The translations under genes were made by a program, and so were the position numbers. A stretch of 64,000 bases of DNA from Halobacterium rubrum (GTDB lineage Archaea; Halobacteriota; Halobacteria; Halobacteriales; Halobacteriaceae), in NCBI RefSeq assembly GCF_021729015.1, contig NZ_JAJQQZ010000001.1:310001-374000 (forward strand), read 5' to 3'. The notes under the pieces are model-generated. The model was not told the origin of the DNA. It searched no databases and was given only the letters and a program-made list of their open reading frames with translations. Shown piece after piece: positions 1-9,792 of the stretch. Within the stretch, counting starts at the first letter, position 1, and the number at the start of each line of letters is the position of its first letter.

Positions 1-113
1 TGCTGGCGTACGTCCACGAGCACGCGAACCCGCGCGCCGAGGCGGACACTGCGGCGGGCGCACGCGACGGCACCGAGGCAACCGAGCAGGGCAGCGACAC
101 CGACGACGCCTGA
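1..113 (+). CDS. C-terminal tail of an unidentified protein (5' truncated by the window)
   Basis: An open frame enters from the left edge and stops at TGA 111-113. The visible 36 residues begin LAYVHEHANPRAEAD and end in the Asp/Glu/Thr-rich tail TEATEQGSDTDDA, typical of disordered acidic haloarchaeal C-termini. Nothing in this tail identifies a family. A T-run at 142-146 lies about 30 bases past the stop and could act as its terminator, although it is also the best TATA candidate for the next unit. Confidence 0.5.
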   Translation, partial: LAYVHEHANPRAEADTAAGARDGTEATEQGSDTDDA

Positions 114-139
114 GCGGGCTGGCCCTGCTGCACCGAAAG

Positions 140-148
140 TGTTTTTGA
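140..148 (+). promoter_or_regulatory. TATA-like element upstream of the trpS leader
   Basis: TGTTTTTGA is the only A/T-rich stretch between the previous stop and trpS. Its centre (about 144) lies 27 bases before the ATG at 171, the spacing expected for a leaderless haloarchaeal transcript. No TATA-like element lies about 27 bases before the trpS ATG at 339, so trpS is probably read from here with a long leader. Confidence 0.4.
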
Positions 149-170
149 CGCGGTTCCCGGAATCCGGAGT

Positions 171-239
171 ATGCAGTCCGCTCTCCGCGGCTGGCGCTGG
201 CGCGTCCGGGGAGCGGACAGTCTCGTCGCCGCGGCCTGA
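171..239 (+). CDS. putative Trp-rich leader peptide upstream of trpS (22 aa)
   Basis: A complete ORF of 22 codons plus stop: ATG 171, TGA 237-239. It encodes MQSALRGWRWRVRGADSLVA followed by two more Ala. Two Trp codons (192-194 and 198-200) are separated by a single Arg codon. Trp is otherwise rare, and the next gene encodes tryptophanyl-tRNA synthetase, which suggests a Trp-sensing leader peptide. Supporting points are the TATA spacing and the fact that both Trp codons fall in the loop of a strong stem (176-218). Nothing else supports translation. It is an inference from position and composition, and chance in GC-rich DNA is possible. Confidence 0.35.
   Translation: MQSALRGWRWRVRGADSLVAAA
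176..218 (+). promoter_or_regulatory. stem-loop enclosing the two Trp codons of the leader ORF
   Basis: Bases 176-187 (GTCCGCTCTCCG) pair with 207-218 (CGGGGAGCGGAC): eleven Watson-Crick pairs and one G-U. The 19-nt loop (188-206) contains both TGG codons. A ribosome stalled at the Trp codons would sit inside the hairpin and melt it. No U-rich terminator follows, so if regulatory it need not work as a bacterial attenuator does. Confidence 0.4.
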
Positions 240-338
240 CGGGCGTCACCCGCTCGGGTTGGGGGCGTGGCTCACTCCGTTCTCTCCGTTCTCGCGTACC
301 GCCTGCCGACTACCAGCCACGCACCCACTCACACACGC

Positions 339-1478
339 ATGACAGACGACGATACCGTGACGCCGTACGCCGTCGAGGGCGAGGACCTCGACTACGAGAA
401 GCTGCTCGCTCGCTTCGGCGCGGACGAACTGACCGACGACCAGCGCGCCCGGTTCCCCGACCACCCACTGGTACGACGAGGGCTGTTCTACGCCGGCCGG
501 GACGTCGACGACTTCCTGGCGGCCGACACGCAGTCTATCGTCACCGGCGTCGGCCCCTCGGGGCCGATGCACCTCGGGCACGCGATGGTGTTCTACTTCG
601 CGAAACGCCTGCAGGACGAGCTCGGCGCCCGGGTCTACATTCCACTCTCCGACGACGAGAAGTACTGGTTCAAAGACCAGACGCCCGCGGAGACTGGGGA
701 CTACCTCCGGGAGAATCTCCGTGACCTGCTCGCGGTCGGCTTCGACCCCGAGCTGACCCGCATCGTCGTCGACACCCGTGACGCCGACGTGCTCTACCCG
801 CTGGCGACGGCCTTCGCCGGGGACGTGCGGCACGCGACGCTGCAGAACGTCTACGGCGAGCCGGACAACGTCGGGCAGGCGTTCTACCCGGCGGTCCAGA
901 CCGCCCACCTCCTGCTCCCGCAGATCGTCCACGGTGAGCACGAGACACTCGTCCCCATCGCCGTCGACCAGGACCCCCACGTGCGGGTGAGCCGGGACGT
1001 CGCCGCCAAGGCCCGCTACCCGGTCGGGAAGCCCGGGGCGCTCCTGATGCAGTTCCTCCCGTCCCTGGAGGGGCCGGGGAAGATGAGCAGCTCCGAGGGC
1101 GTCTCCATCCGGCTCACCGACGACCCCGACACCGTCCGCGAGAAGGTCCGGAAGCACGCCTACACCGGGGGCCGCGCGAGCGTCGAGGAGCACCGCGAGC
1201 GGGGCGGCGTCCCCGAGGAGGACGTCCCGTTCCAGTACCTCTCGGCGTTCTTCGAGCGCGACGACGACGAACTCGCGCGAATCGAGCGCGAGTACCGGGC
1301 GGGCGACCTGCTCTCGGGCGAGCTCAAGGAGCTCGCCGCCGACCGCATCGCGGACTTCCTCGAGGGCCACCAGCAGCGGCGTGCGGCACTCGGTGACGTC
1401 GACGCCGAACTCGAAGCGTTCCGGCTCACCGACGACGAGCGCGAGCGTGCGCGCGACGCGGTCGGGTTCGGGTACTGA
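339..1478 (+). CDS. trpS: tryptophan--tRNA ligase (first of two)
   Basis: Class Ic aminoacyl-tRNA synthetase that charges tRNA-Trp in the cytoplasm. At 379 aa it is the compact archaeal/eukaryotic-type form. The ATP-binding signatures are visible: HLGH at residues 78-81 after GVGPSGPM, and KMSSS at 248-252. The archaeal TrpRS stretch AVDQDPHVRVSRD lies between them. The C-terminal third is the anticodon-binding helical domain, with RIADFLEGHQQRR near the end. I chose ATG 339; the frame is open back to GTG 267, but that extension is not acidic and looks non-coding. A 22-codon ORF with two Trp codons lies upstream. A second, longer TrpRS is encoded at 23785-25332. Confidence 0.93.
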   Translation: MTDDDTVTPYAVEGEDLDYEKLLARFGADELTDDQRARFPDHPLVRRGLFYAGRDVDDFLAADTQSIVTGVGPSGPMHLGHAMVFYFAKRLQDELGARVYIPLSDDEKYWFKDQTPAETGDYLRENLRDLLAVGFDPELTRIVVDTRDADVLYPLATAFAGDVRHATLQNVYGEPDNVGQAFYPAVQTAHLLLPQIVHGEHETLVPIAVDQDPHVRVSRDVAAKARYPVGKPGALLMQFLPSLEGPGKMSSSEGVSIRLTDDPDTVREKVRKHAYTGGRASVEEHRERGGVPEEDVPFQYLSAFFERDDDELARIEREYRAGDLLSGELKELAADRIADFLEGHQQRRAALGDVDAELEAFRLTDDERERARDAVGFGY

Positions 1479-1498
1479 GCCCGAGACCGAGGCCCCAC

Positions 1499-1507
1499 CT
1501 CTAAGAC
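1499..1507 (+). promoter_or_regulatory. TATA-like element for the winged-helix gene
   Basis: CTCTAAGAC is centred 27 bases before ATG 1530, which fits a leaderless transcript. Confidence 0.4.
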
Positions 1508-1529
1508 CCGCCGCGTCGACTACGCAGCC

Positions 1530-2366
1530 ATGAACGAGGACGCCGAGGCCGCCTTCGCGGCGGTCGCGGACGAACTCCGGGTTCGCATCCTCCGCGAGCT
1601 CTGGGACGCCGACGACCCCCTGTCGTTCTCGGAGCTCCGGGAGCGCGTCGGCGTCCGGGACTCCGGGCGGTTCAACTACCACCTCGGCGAGCTCCGTGGG
1701 CGGTTCGTGGAGAAAGACGAGGACGCGGGCGGCTACGACCTCCGGTTCGCCGGCCGGAAGCTCGTCGGCGGGCTCTACTCGGGGGTGTACACGGAGGCCG
1801 CCGAGCCTGTCGGCCCCCAGCCGGTCGACGGCTCCTGTGTGACCTGCGGCGGCGACCTCGAAGCCGTCTACGAGGACGAACACGGCAAGGTCGACTGCAC
1901 GGACTGCGAGGTGACGCTCATCCAGACGGGCGTCCCGCCGGCGTTCGTCGACGGCCGGGAGGACGACCTCGCGGCCGCCGTCGACGGCTACGTCCGCACG
2001 ACATCGCGGTCGTTCCTCGACGGCTTCTGTCCGACCTGCAGCGGACCGACCGCCGGTCGGCTGGAAGACAGCGAGTACGGCCCGCAGGCGGTCGTGGAGT
2101 GCGAACGCTGCGGCGCGTCGTTCTACGGGCTCGCGGCGTGGGTCGGCGTCGACCATCCTGCAGTGGTCTCGTTCTACGACGACCACGACCGCAGCGTCCG
2201 GGACACGGAGCTCTGGCGCCTCGACTGGCTGGCCGACGCCGCGTGGGTCGACGGGGCGGACGGCGACCGCGCGACCGTCACGGTCGAACTCGACGGCGAG
2301 GCGCTCCGGCTCACCGTCGCCGACGACCTCGCCGCCACCGCCGTGGAACGGACGGAGACCGACTGA
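1530..2366 (+). CDS. ArsR-type winged-helix regulator with zinc ribbons
   Basis: 278 aa. Residues about 5-75 form a winged-helix domain of ArsR type (FAAVADELRVRILRELWDAD, then FSELRERVGVRDSGRFNYHL as the recognition-helix region). Two Cys clusters follow: CVTCGG with CTDCE, and CPTCSG with CERCG. These are zinc ribbons likely to bind metal or stabilise the effector domain. The C-terminus (about 220-278) is a small beta-rich acidic segment. The layout matches haloarchaeal ArsR-family proteins annotated only as DUFs. The target is unknown; trpS upstream and the KH gene downstream each seem to have their own promoter. DNA binding is inferred from the fold. Confidence 0.75.
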   Translation: MNEDAEAAFAAVADELRVRILRELWDADDPLSFSELRERVGVRDSGRFNYHLGELRGRFVEKDEDAGGYDLRFAGRKLVGGLYSGVYTEAAEPVGPQPVDGSCVTCGGDLEAVYEDEHGKVDCTDCEVTLIQTGVPPAFVDGREDDLAAAVDGYVRTTSRSFLDGFCPTCSGPTAGRLEDSEYGPQAVVECERCGASFYGLAAWVGVDHPAVVSFYDDHDRSVRDTELWRLDWLADAAWVDGADGDRATVTVELDGEALRLTVADDLAATAVERTETD

Positions 2367-2381
2367 CGCAGGTGACGAAGG

Positions 2382-2389
2382 CTTTTACG
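2382..2389 (+). promoter_or_regulatory. TATA-like element for the KH protein gene
   Basis: CTTTTACG is centred about 27 bases before ATG 2412, so the KH gene transcript is probably leaderless. Confidence 0.5.
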
Positions 2390-2411
2390 CGAGCGACAAG
2401 TACACCGCGTT

Positions 2412-2963
2412 ATGAAACACGTGAAGATTCCGAACGACCGGATCGGGGCACTCATCGGCGACGGGGGTGAGACGCTCCGCCGCATCGAGGCCGCCGCTGA
2501 GGTCGACATCGACGTCGACTCGCAGGACGGCGCGGTCGCCATCGAGCGCACGGGCGACCCGGTGCGCGGGATGAAGGCGCCGGAGATCGTGCAGGCCATC
2601 GGCCGCGGCTTCAAGCCCGACGAGGCGCTGACGCTGCTGGACGACGACATGCGGATGTTCGACACCATCGACATCGAGCGGGCGGCCCGCAACGACAACG
2701 ACCTCCGCCGGAAGAAGGGGCGGCTCATCGGCGAGGACGGCCGTACCCGGGAGCTGATGGAGGAGCTGACGGGCGCGTCGGTGGTCATCTACGGGTCGAC
2801 GTTCGGCGTCATCGGCCAGCCCAAGGAGGTCGACGTCGCGCGGTCGGCCGCCGAGATGCTGCTGGACGGCGCCCCCCACGGCTCCGTCTACTCGTTCCTC
2901 GAGCGCAAGCGCAGCGAGGAGCTGAAACAGCAGGGGATGGACTACCACGAGTTCCCGGGCTGA
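2412..2963 (+). CDS. KH-domain RNA-binding protein (archaeal Dim2/Pno1-like)
   Basis: 183 aa with two KH modules. The first carries the GxxG loop in RIGALIGDGGETLRRIE near the N-terminus. The second has GRLIGEDGRTRELMEELT at about residues 98-115, followed by GASVVIYGSTFGVIG. The arrangement is that of the archaeal family related to eukaryotic Dim2/Pno1, which binds the 3' end of small-subunit rRNA during maturation. RNA binding and a part in rRNA processing follow from the family and were not shown here. The next gene encodes a thermosome subunit with its own strong promoter. Confidence 0.87.
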   Translation: MKHVKIPNDRIGALIGDGGETLRRIEAAAEVDIDVDSQDGAVAIERTGDPVRGMKAPEIVQAIGRGFKPDEALTLLDDDMRMFDTIDIERAARNDNDLRRKKGRLIGEDGRTRELMEELTGASVVIYGSTFGVIGQPKEVDVARSAAEMLLDGAPHGSVYSFLERKRSEELKQQGMDYHEFPG

Positions 2964-3133
2964 CGCCCGTAGCGGCCCGTTCTTTCGCTGTTCGACGGTT
3001 CTCCAGCGGTCGCGCTCGCGGTTCGCGTGACAGCCGTTGACGTACATAAAGCCTGAGCGGGTCGCTCGCTGTTCGCCCGTGGGATGCCGTCTCCGCCGTC
3101 CTTCCGGGGTGTGTTACTCCCTCGCGCACAAGC

Positions 3134-3141
3134 TTTAAATA
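3134..3141 (+). promoter_or_regulatory. strong TATA box of the thermosome gene
   Basis: TTTAAATA is a near-consensus archaeal TATA box. Its centre is about 30 bases before ATG 3168, so transcription should start a few bases before or at the start codon. It is among the best-matching promoters in the window, as expected for an abundant chaperonin. Confidence 0.75.
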
Positions 3142-3167
3142 GAATCGCATTCAATCAATGAGTACTA

Positions 3168-4847
<1,680 letters not shown>

Positions 4848-5030
4848 AGTCGGCCACGTAACACCCGCCACCTACCCCCAGCCGGTCCGCACCGCTCGCT
4901 CACCACTATCACCCGACACACTTCTTTCGACGCCACGCCGCCCAGCGGTCGCGCTGTCCTCGAGTCGCTGCAGCCAGCGCTCGCCCGGGAAAACGGACGT
5001 TCTAAGTGGCGGCCTGCAAGATTTGCGGGC

Positions 5031-6017
5031 ATGGAGACGCTGCTGCTCAACAAGGACGACGTCGACGAGAACACGCCGATGGCCGAACTCATCTCGGCCA
5101 TCGAGGACGCGTTCGCCGCCTACGAGACCGGTGACGCCCAGATGCCCGCGAAGTCCTACATCGATCTCCCCCAGTACAACGGCGACTTCCGCTCGATGCC
5201 CGCGTACATGGACGCCGGCTCCTGGGACGCCGCGGGCATCAAGTGGGTGAACGTCCACCCCGACAACCCCGAGGACCACGACCTCCCCACGGTCATGGGG
5301 ACGATGGTGTACTCCGACCCCGAGACCGCGTTCCCGCTCGCGCTCATGGACGGCACCGAACTCACGATGAAGCGCACGGGCGCGGCGGCAGCCGTCGCCA
5401 CCGACCACCTCGCCGTCGAGGACGCCTCGAGCTTCGGCGTCGTCGGCGCCGGCGTCCAGGCCTACACGCAGCTGGAAGCCATCTCCCAGGTACGGGACAT
5501 CCAGGAGGTCGTCGTCAGCGACGTCGACGACGACGCCGTCCAGCAGTACATCGACCACTTCTCGGACCGCTTCGACGTCCGCGCCGGCTCCATCAGTGAG
5601 GCCGGCCACTGCGACATCCTCTCGACGGTCACCCCCGTCGAGGACCCCGTCGTCTCGGCCGACGACCTCGCCGACCACACCCACGTCAACGCCATGGGTG
5701 CCGACGCCGAAGGCAAACACGAGCTCGCCGACGAGATTCTGCTCGCCGGCAAACTCGTCATCGACGACCACGCCCAGACCACGCACTCCGGCGAAATCAA
5801 CGTCCCCTACAACGCGGGCGTCCTCGACGACGACGACATCGACGCCGAAATCGGCGAAATCGTCACCGGCAACGCCGACGGCCGCACCGACGCCGACGGC
5901 GTCACCGTCTTCGACTCCACCGGCCTCGCCATCCAGGACGTCGCCGCCGCCCACGTCGTCTACGAACACGCCGACGACCACGACAACGGCTACGAGTTCG
6001 ACCTGCTCGGCGTCTAG
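5031..6017 (+). CDS. ornithine cyclodeaminase / alanine dehydrogenase family protein
   Basis: 328 aa, the usual length for the ornithine cyclodeaminase/mu-crystallin family of NAD(P)-dependent enzymes. The N-terminal half holds the substrate region (YIDLPQYNGDFRSMPAYMD, then IKWVNVHPDNPEDH), with ALMDGTELTMKRTGAAAAVA before the cofactor domain. The Rossmann nucleotide site is FGVVGAGVQAYTQLEAI at about residues 134-150, and DILSTVTPV and HVNAMGADAEGKHELAD follow. Members act as ornithine cyclodeaminase, archaeal alanine dehydrogenase or ketimine reductase, and sequence alone does not separate these. A weak TATA-like TCTAAGT lies about 27 bases upstream of the ATG. Confidence 0.85.
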   Translation: METLLLNKDDVDENTPMAELISAIEDAFAAYETGDAQMPAKSYIDLPQYNGDFRSMPAYMDAGSWDAAGIKWVNVHPDNPEDHDLPTVMGTMVYSDPETAFPLALMDGTELTMKRTGAAAAVATDHLAVEDASSFGVVGAGVQAYTQLEAISQVRDIQEVVVSDVDDDAVQQYIDHFSDRFDVRAGSISEAGHCDILSTVTPVEDPVVSADDLADHTHVNAMGADAEGKHELADEILLAGKLVIDDHAQTTHSGEINVPYNAGVLDDDDIDAEIGEIVTGNADGRTDADGVTVFDSTGLAIQDVAAAHVVYEHADDHDNGYEFDLLGV

Positions 6018-6200
6018 ACGTAGCTTTTACTCGTACCTTTTGCTGCGCTCCTTCGAGCGCGTCGCGCTCTCAGTCGCTGGCAAAAGCTACGCTAAAAGCC
6101 GTCGTCACCCCCCCTTCGGGGGTTCCTCGGCCTGCGCTCACTCGCTACACTCGTTCGCGCAGTGAACCGCTCGCCTCGACCTCTTCGAGGCGCTCGGCTC
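6018..6200. repeat. palindrome-rich intergenic region after the cyclodeaminase gene
   Basis: The stretch holds several nested inverted repeats. CGTAGCTTTT (6019-6028) pairs with AAAAGCTACG (6082-6091). A hairpin GCGCTC-CTTC-GAGCGC lies between them. CCCCC-TTC-GGGGG sits at 6110-6122, and CCTCGAC/CTTCGAGG pairs further on. No tRNA or ORF is evident. It may combine transcription termination for the plus-strand gene and the minus-strand gene at 6256 with REP-like repeats. Confidence 0.5.
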
Positions 6201-6255
6201 GCGGATGCTCGTCGTTGGTCGTGTCATTTGCCGATGCTGCCGGCTGTTCCCCGAG

Positions 6256-6468
6256 TCACATGCCGCCTCTGGTCTGGCGGGCGAGGAACCCGGTGACCTT
6301 CGAGATGCCCCAGACGACCGCAATGACGGGCAGGAGGGGAACCAGGAGGAACAGCAGGCCGATGAACACCAGCCAGCCGATGGTCGACATCTCGGGGTTC
6401 GGCTTCGGGACGCTGGGCGGGCTGACGCTGCGGACCACGCGCTCGACGGGCTCGGGGGTGGCGCTCAT
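6256..6468 (-). CDS. small conserved-looking membrane protein (70 aa)
   Basis: 70 aa: a polar N-terminus (MSATPEPVERVVRSVSPPS) followed by one or two hydrophobic helices (IGWLVFIGLLFLLVPLLPVI and VVWGISKVTGFL) and a short basic end. It is compact, starts with ATG and has a composition typical of small haloarchaeal membrane proteins. No function can be read. It lies between palindromic DNA and the divergent leuS. Confidence 0.6.
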   Translation of the reverse strand: MSATPEPVERVVRSVSPPSVPKPNPEMSTIGWLVFIGLLFLLVPLLPVIAVVWGISKVTGFLARQTRGGM

Positions 6469-6620
6469 GGGTGTCCTACGCGCCCGCCGCGAAAACGTGT
6501 TGTGCTAGTGATTACTTCGGGCGGGGGACGCGGAGCGGTCGGCGTCGCTTCGAACAGGTGGGGCTGTCGTAATGAAAGGCATTTGGCCCTCGGTCCCGCA
6601 GTGTCGGGCAAGAGCAACGC

Positions 6621-9287
6621 ATGGGCCAGCAAGAAGCCACCTACGACCACCGAACGATCGAGCAGCGCTGGCAGCGCGAGTGGGACGACGCCGACGTCTT
6701 CCGGGTGCCCGACGACGCCGAGGACCCCGAGTACGTGCTGGCGATGTTCCCGTACACGTCCGGCGAGCTCCACATGGGCCACGTCCGGAACTACGCCATC
6801 ACCGACGCCTTCGCGCGGTACCGCCGGATGGACGGCGAGGAAGTCCTGCACCCGATGGGGTGGGACTCGTTCGGGCTGCCCGCCGAGAACGCCGCCGAGG
6901 AGCGCGACACCAACCCCCGAGAGTGGACCGAGCGCTGCATCGAGCAGATGCGCGACCAGTTCGAGTCGCTGGGCTTCGGCTACGACTGGGAGCGCGAGGT
7001 CACGACCTGCGACCCCGACTACTACAAGTGGAACCAGTGGCTGTTCAACGAGTTCCGCGACGCCGGCCTCGTCGACCGGCAGGCCGCGACGGTGAACTGG
7101 TGTCCGTCCTGCGAGACGGTGCTGGCCGACGAGCAGGTCGAGGGCGACGACGAGCTGTGCTGGCGGTGTGACACGCCCGTCACCGAGCGCGACCTCGACC
7201 AGTGGTTCTTCAAGACCACCGAGTACGCCGACGACCTGCTGGACTCCATCGACGAACTGGACGGCTGGCCGACGAACGTCCGGGACATGCAGCGCAACTG
7301 GATCGGCCGCACCGACGGCGCCGAAGTGCCGTTCACGCTGCACGCGCCCGACGGCGACGAAGAGGTCGTCGCGTTCACGACCCGGCTGGACACCATCCAC
7401 GGTGCGACGTACTTCGCGCTGGCGCCCGACCACCCGCTGGCCGAGGCCGCGGCCGAGCGCGACGACGACGTCGCGCACTTCGTCGACCACGTCGCCGACC
7501 CCGAGGGCGACGAGCCCCAGGGCGTCGAGACCGATATCACGGCCACGAACCCCGCGACCGGCGAGGAGATTCCGGTCTTCGTCGCGGACTTCGTGCTCTC
7601 GGACGTCGGTACGGGCGCGCTGATGGCGGTGCCCGCTCACGACGAGCGCGACCACGAGTTCGCGCAGAACCACGACGTCGAAATCCGGCAGGTCGTCGCA
7701 CCCGAGGACGACGACGACGACGAGGAAGTGGACGTCGAGGAGGCCGCGTTCACGGACGACGGCGTGCTCGTGAACTCCGGGGACTACACCGGCCTCTCCA
7801 GCGAGGCGGCCCGCGAGGAGCTGACCGCGGACGTCGACGGCGCCGAGTCTGCCGTCCAGTACCAGCTCCGCGACTGGGGGGTCTCCCGACAGCGCTACTG
7901 GGGGACGCCCATCCCCATCGTGCACTGCGAGGACTGCGGCCCGGTCTCCGTGCCCGACGAGGACCTGCCAGTGGAGCTGCCGGAGTTCGTTCACACGACC
8001 GGCAACCCTCTGGACGCCGCCGACGACTGGAAGCACACCGCGTGCCCCGACTGTGGGGAGCCCGCCGTCCGGGAGACCGACACGATGGACACGTTCGTCG
8101 ACTCCTCGTGGTACTTCCTGCGGTTCACGTCGCCGGATCTCGAGGACGCCCCGTTCGACGTCGAGCGCGCGAACGACTGGATGCCCGTCGACGAGTACGT
8201 CGGCGGCATCGAGCACGCCGTGATGCACCTGCTGTACTCGCGGTTCGTGACGAAGGCGTTCGCCGACCTCGACATGCTCGACCACCGCGAGCCCTTCGAG
8301 TCGCTGACCACGCAGGGGATGGTGCTCGGCGAGGACGGCACGAAGATGTCCAAATCGAAGGGCAACGGCGTCTCCCCCGAGCGCATCGTCTCCGAGTACG
8401 GCGCCGACACCGCGCGGCTGTTCACGCTGCGCGCGGCCCGCCCGGACAAGGACTTCCCGTGGAGCGAGGAGGGCGTCCGGTCCAGCCGCGCGTTCCTCGA
8501 GCGCCTGCTGGCGATGGCCCGCGAGGTCGACGCCGACGCGACCGACGCCGACAGCGACCTCGCCCCGGCCGGCGAGTACGTCGCCCGTGAAACCGCCGCG
8601 ACCGTCGACGCCGCCACCGACCACTTCGACGAGATGGAGTTCAACCGCGCGGTCCAGGCGGTCGACGAACTGGTGTCGCTGCTGGTCCGGTACCGCGACC
8701 GCGACGACACCGAGGACGCGGTCGTCGCGCGCGGCGTCGAGGTCGCCGTGAAGCTGCTGGCGCCCATCGCGCCCCACGTCGCCGAGGAGTGCTGGACGGC
8801 GCTGGGCGGCGACGGCTTCGTCGCGGAGGCCGACTGGCCGACGCCCGCACGCGACGTCAGCGACCACGACCGGGCGACCCGACTGGTCGAGCAGACCCGC
8901 GAGGACGTCCGGGACATCGTCGACACCGCCGGCATCGAGGACCCGACCGGCGTCGACGTCGTCACGGCGCCCGAGTGGATGTACGACGTCCTCGAACTCG
9001 CGAAGGACGCCGACGGCGACGTCGTCGGCTCCGTGATGAGCGACGAGGACCTCCGGCAGCGCGGCGAGGACGCCGCCGACTACGCGAAGGACCTCGCCGC
9101 GCAGGCGCCGGCGTTCCCCGACGTCCTCGGGCCGGACGAGGAGCGGGAGACGCTGGAGCGCGCGGCGTGGCTCGTCGAGTCCGAGTTCGAGGCGCCGGTG
9201 CGCGTGCTCGCCGCCGACGAAGCGGACGACGACGTCGCGAGCAAGGCCGAACCCGGCCGCCCTGCCATCCACGTCCACGAAGGCTGA
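6621..9287 (+). CDS. leuS: leucine--tRNA ligase
   Basis: 888 aa class Ia synthetase. ATP signatures are HMGH at residues 51-54 and KMSKS at 575-579. The body looks bacterial: GWDSFGLPAENAAEE, a zinc region with CPSC and CWRC, the editing insert beginning after NWIGRTDGAEVPFTLHAP, and the TFVDSSWYFLRF motif. The last part, from about residue 755, carries an extended region (TGVDVVTAPEWMYDVLELAK onward) like archaeal C-terminal tRNA-binding domains. This combination of bacterial core and archaeal C-terminus has been described for haloarchaeal LeuRS. ATG 6621 is the natural start. Confidence 0.95.
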   Translation: MGQQEATYDHRTIEQRWQREWDDADVFRVPDDAEDPEYVLAMFPYTSGELHMGHVRNYAITDAFARYRRMDGEEVLHPMGWDSFGLPAENAAEERDTNPREWTERCIEQMRDQFESLGFGYDWEREVTTCDPDYYKWNQWLFNEFRDAGLVDRQAATVNWCPSCETVLADEQVEGDDELCWRCDTPVTERDLDQWFFKTTEYADDLLDSIDELDGWPTNVRDMQRNWIGRTDGAEVPFTLHAPDGDEEVVAFTTRLDTIHGATYFALAPDHPLAEAAAERDDDVAHFVDHVADPEGDEPQGVETDITATNPATGEEIPVFVADFVLSDVGTGALMAVPAHDERDHEFAQNHDVEIRQVVAPEDDDDDEEVDVEEAAFTDDGVLVNSGDYTGLSSEAAREELTADVDGAESAVQYQLRDWGVSRQRYWGTPIPIVHCEDCGPVSVPDEDLPVELPEFVHTTGNPLDAADDWKHTACPDCGEPAVRETDTMDTFVDSSWYFLRFTSPDLEDAPFDVERANDWMPVDEYVGGIEHAVMHLLYSRFVTKAFADLDMLDHREPFESLTTQGMVLGEDGTKMSKSKGNGVSPERIVSEYGADTARLFTLRAARPDKDFPWSEEGVRSSRAFLERLLAMAREVDADATDADSDLAPAGEYVARETAATVDAATDHFDEMEFNRAVQAVDELVSLLVRYRDRDDTEDAVVARGVEVAVKLLAPIAPHVAEECWTALGGDGFVAEADWPTPARDVSDHDRATRLVEQTREDVRDIVDTAGIEDPTGVDVVTAPEWMYDVLELAKDADGDVVGSVMSDEDLRQRGEDAADYAKDLAAQAPAFPDVLGPDEERETLERAAWLVESEFEAPVRVLAADEADDDVASKAEPGRPAIHVHEG

Positions 9288-9313
9288 AGTAGCGCCCGCG
9301 GCTCGGCCAGCTC

Positions 9314-9775
9314 GTGGGCGAGTTCGCCGACACCCTCCACGAGGCCGTCCGGGACGCGCTCGCCGCCCGAGACCCGAGCCGGGACTGGCAGACCGAGTGG
9401 TACGTCCGCCGGACGCCCGTCGACGTCGCTGGAATGCCCGACGATTCTGCCGTGCCGCTCGTGCTCGTCGAACTCGAAGTCCGGCGGGCCGACCCCGCGA
9501 ACAACACCGTGAAACTCGCGCGGTACGCCGACGCCGGCGACCTCGACGGACCGGTCCGCCTCGTGCAGGTGTTCACCGACTACTACGACCTCGAGACCGG
9601 CGTCTCCTCGAAGCGCGAGAACGCCGAGTTCGTCGGCGACCTGGCCGCCGACTCGATTCCGAGCTTCGACTACGACGCCGTCTCGCTGTCGGTCGCGCCG
9701 CCGAAGCGCGGTACCGACCCGCCAGCCGACTGGCGGGACGCCATCGACGCAGCCGCCGCAGAAATGCTGGACTGA
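9314..9775 (+). CDS. hypothetical protein, possible PD-(D/E)XK-like fold
   Basis: 153 aa starting with GTG 9314, only 26 bases after leuS and therefore probably co-transcribed. The N-terminus is helical (EFADTLHEAVRDALAARDPS), followed by WQTEWYVRRTPVDVAGMPDD and a strand pair PLVLVELEVRRADPANNTVK. The spacing of an Asp before a turn and an E-x-E strand recalls the nuclease-like PD-(D/E)XK core, but no full motif is proven. No signal peptide or membrane segment. Function unknown. Confidence 0.6.
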   Translation: MGEFADTLHEAVRDALAARDPSRDWQTEWYVRRTPVDVAGMPDDSAVPLVLVELEVRRADPANNTVKLARYADAGDLDGPVRLVQVFTDYYDLETGVSSKRENAEFVGDLAADSIPSFDYDAVSLSVAPPKRGTDPPADWRDAIDAAAAEMLD

Positions 9776-9792
9776 CGCCGCCGCTGGCGGGG

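Noticed and set aside
246-2186. Long minus-strand ORF of 646 codons
   Set aside because: It runs antisense to trpS and the winged-helix gene. Its Arg/Val-rich composition is typical of mirror frames in GC-rich DNA.
6465-9278. Minus-strand ORF of 937 codons opposite leuS
   Set aside because: Mirror frame of a well-identified synthetase gene with no domain signature.
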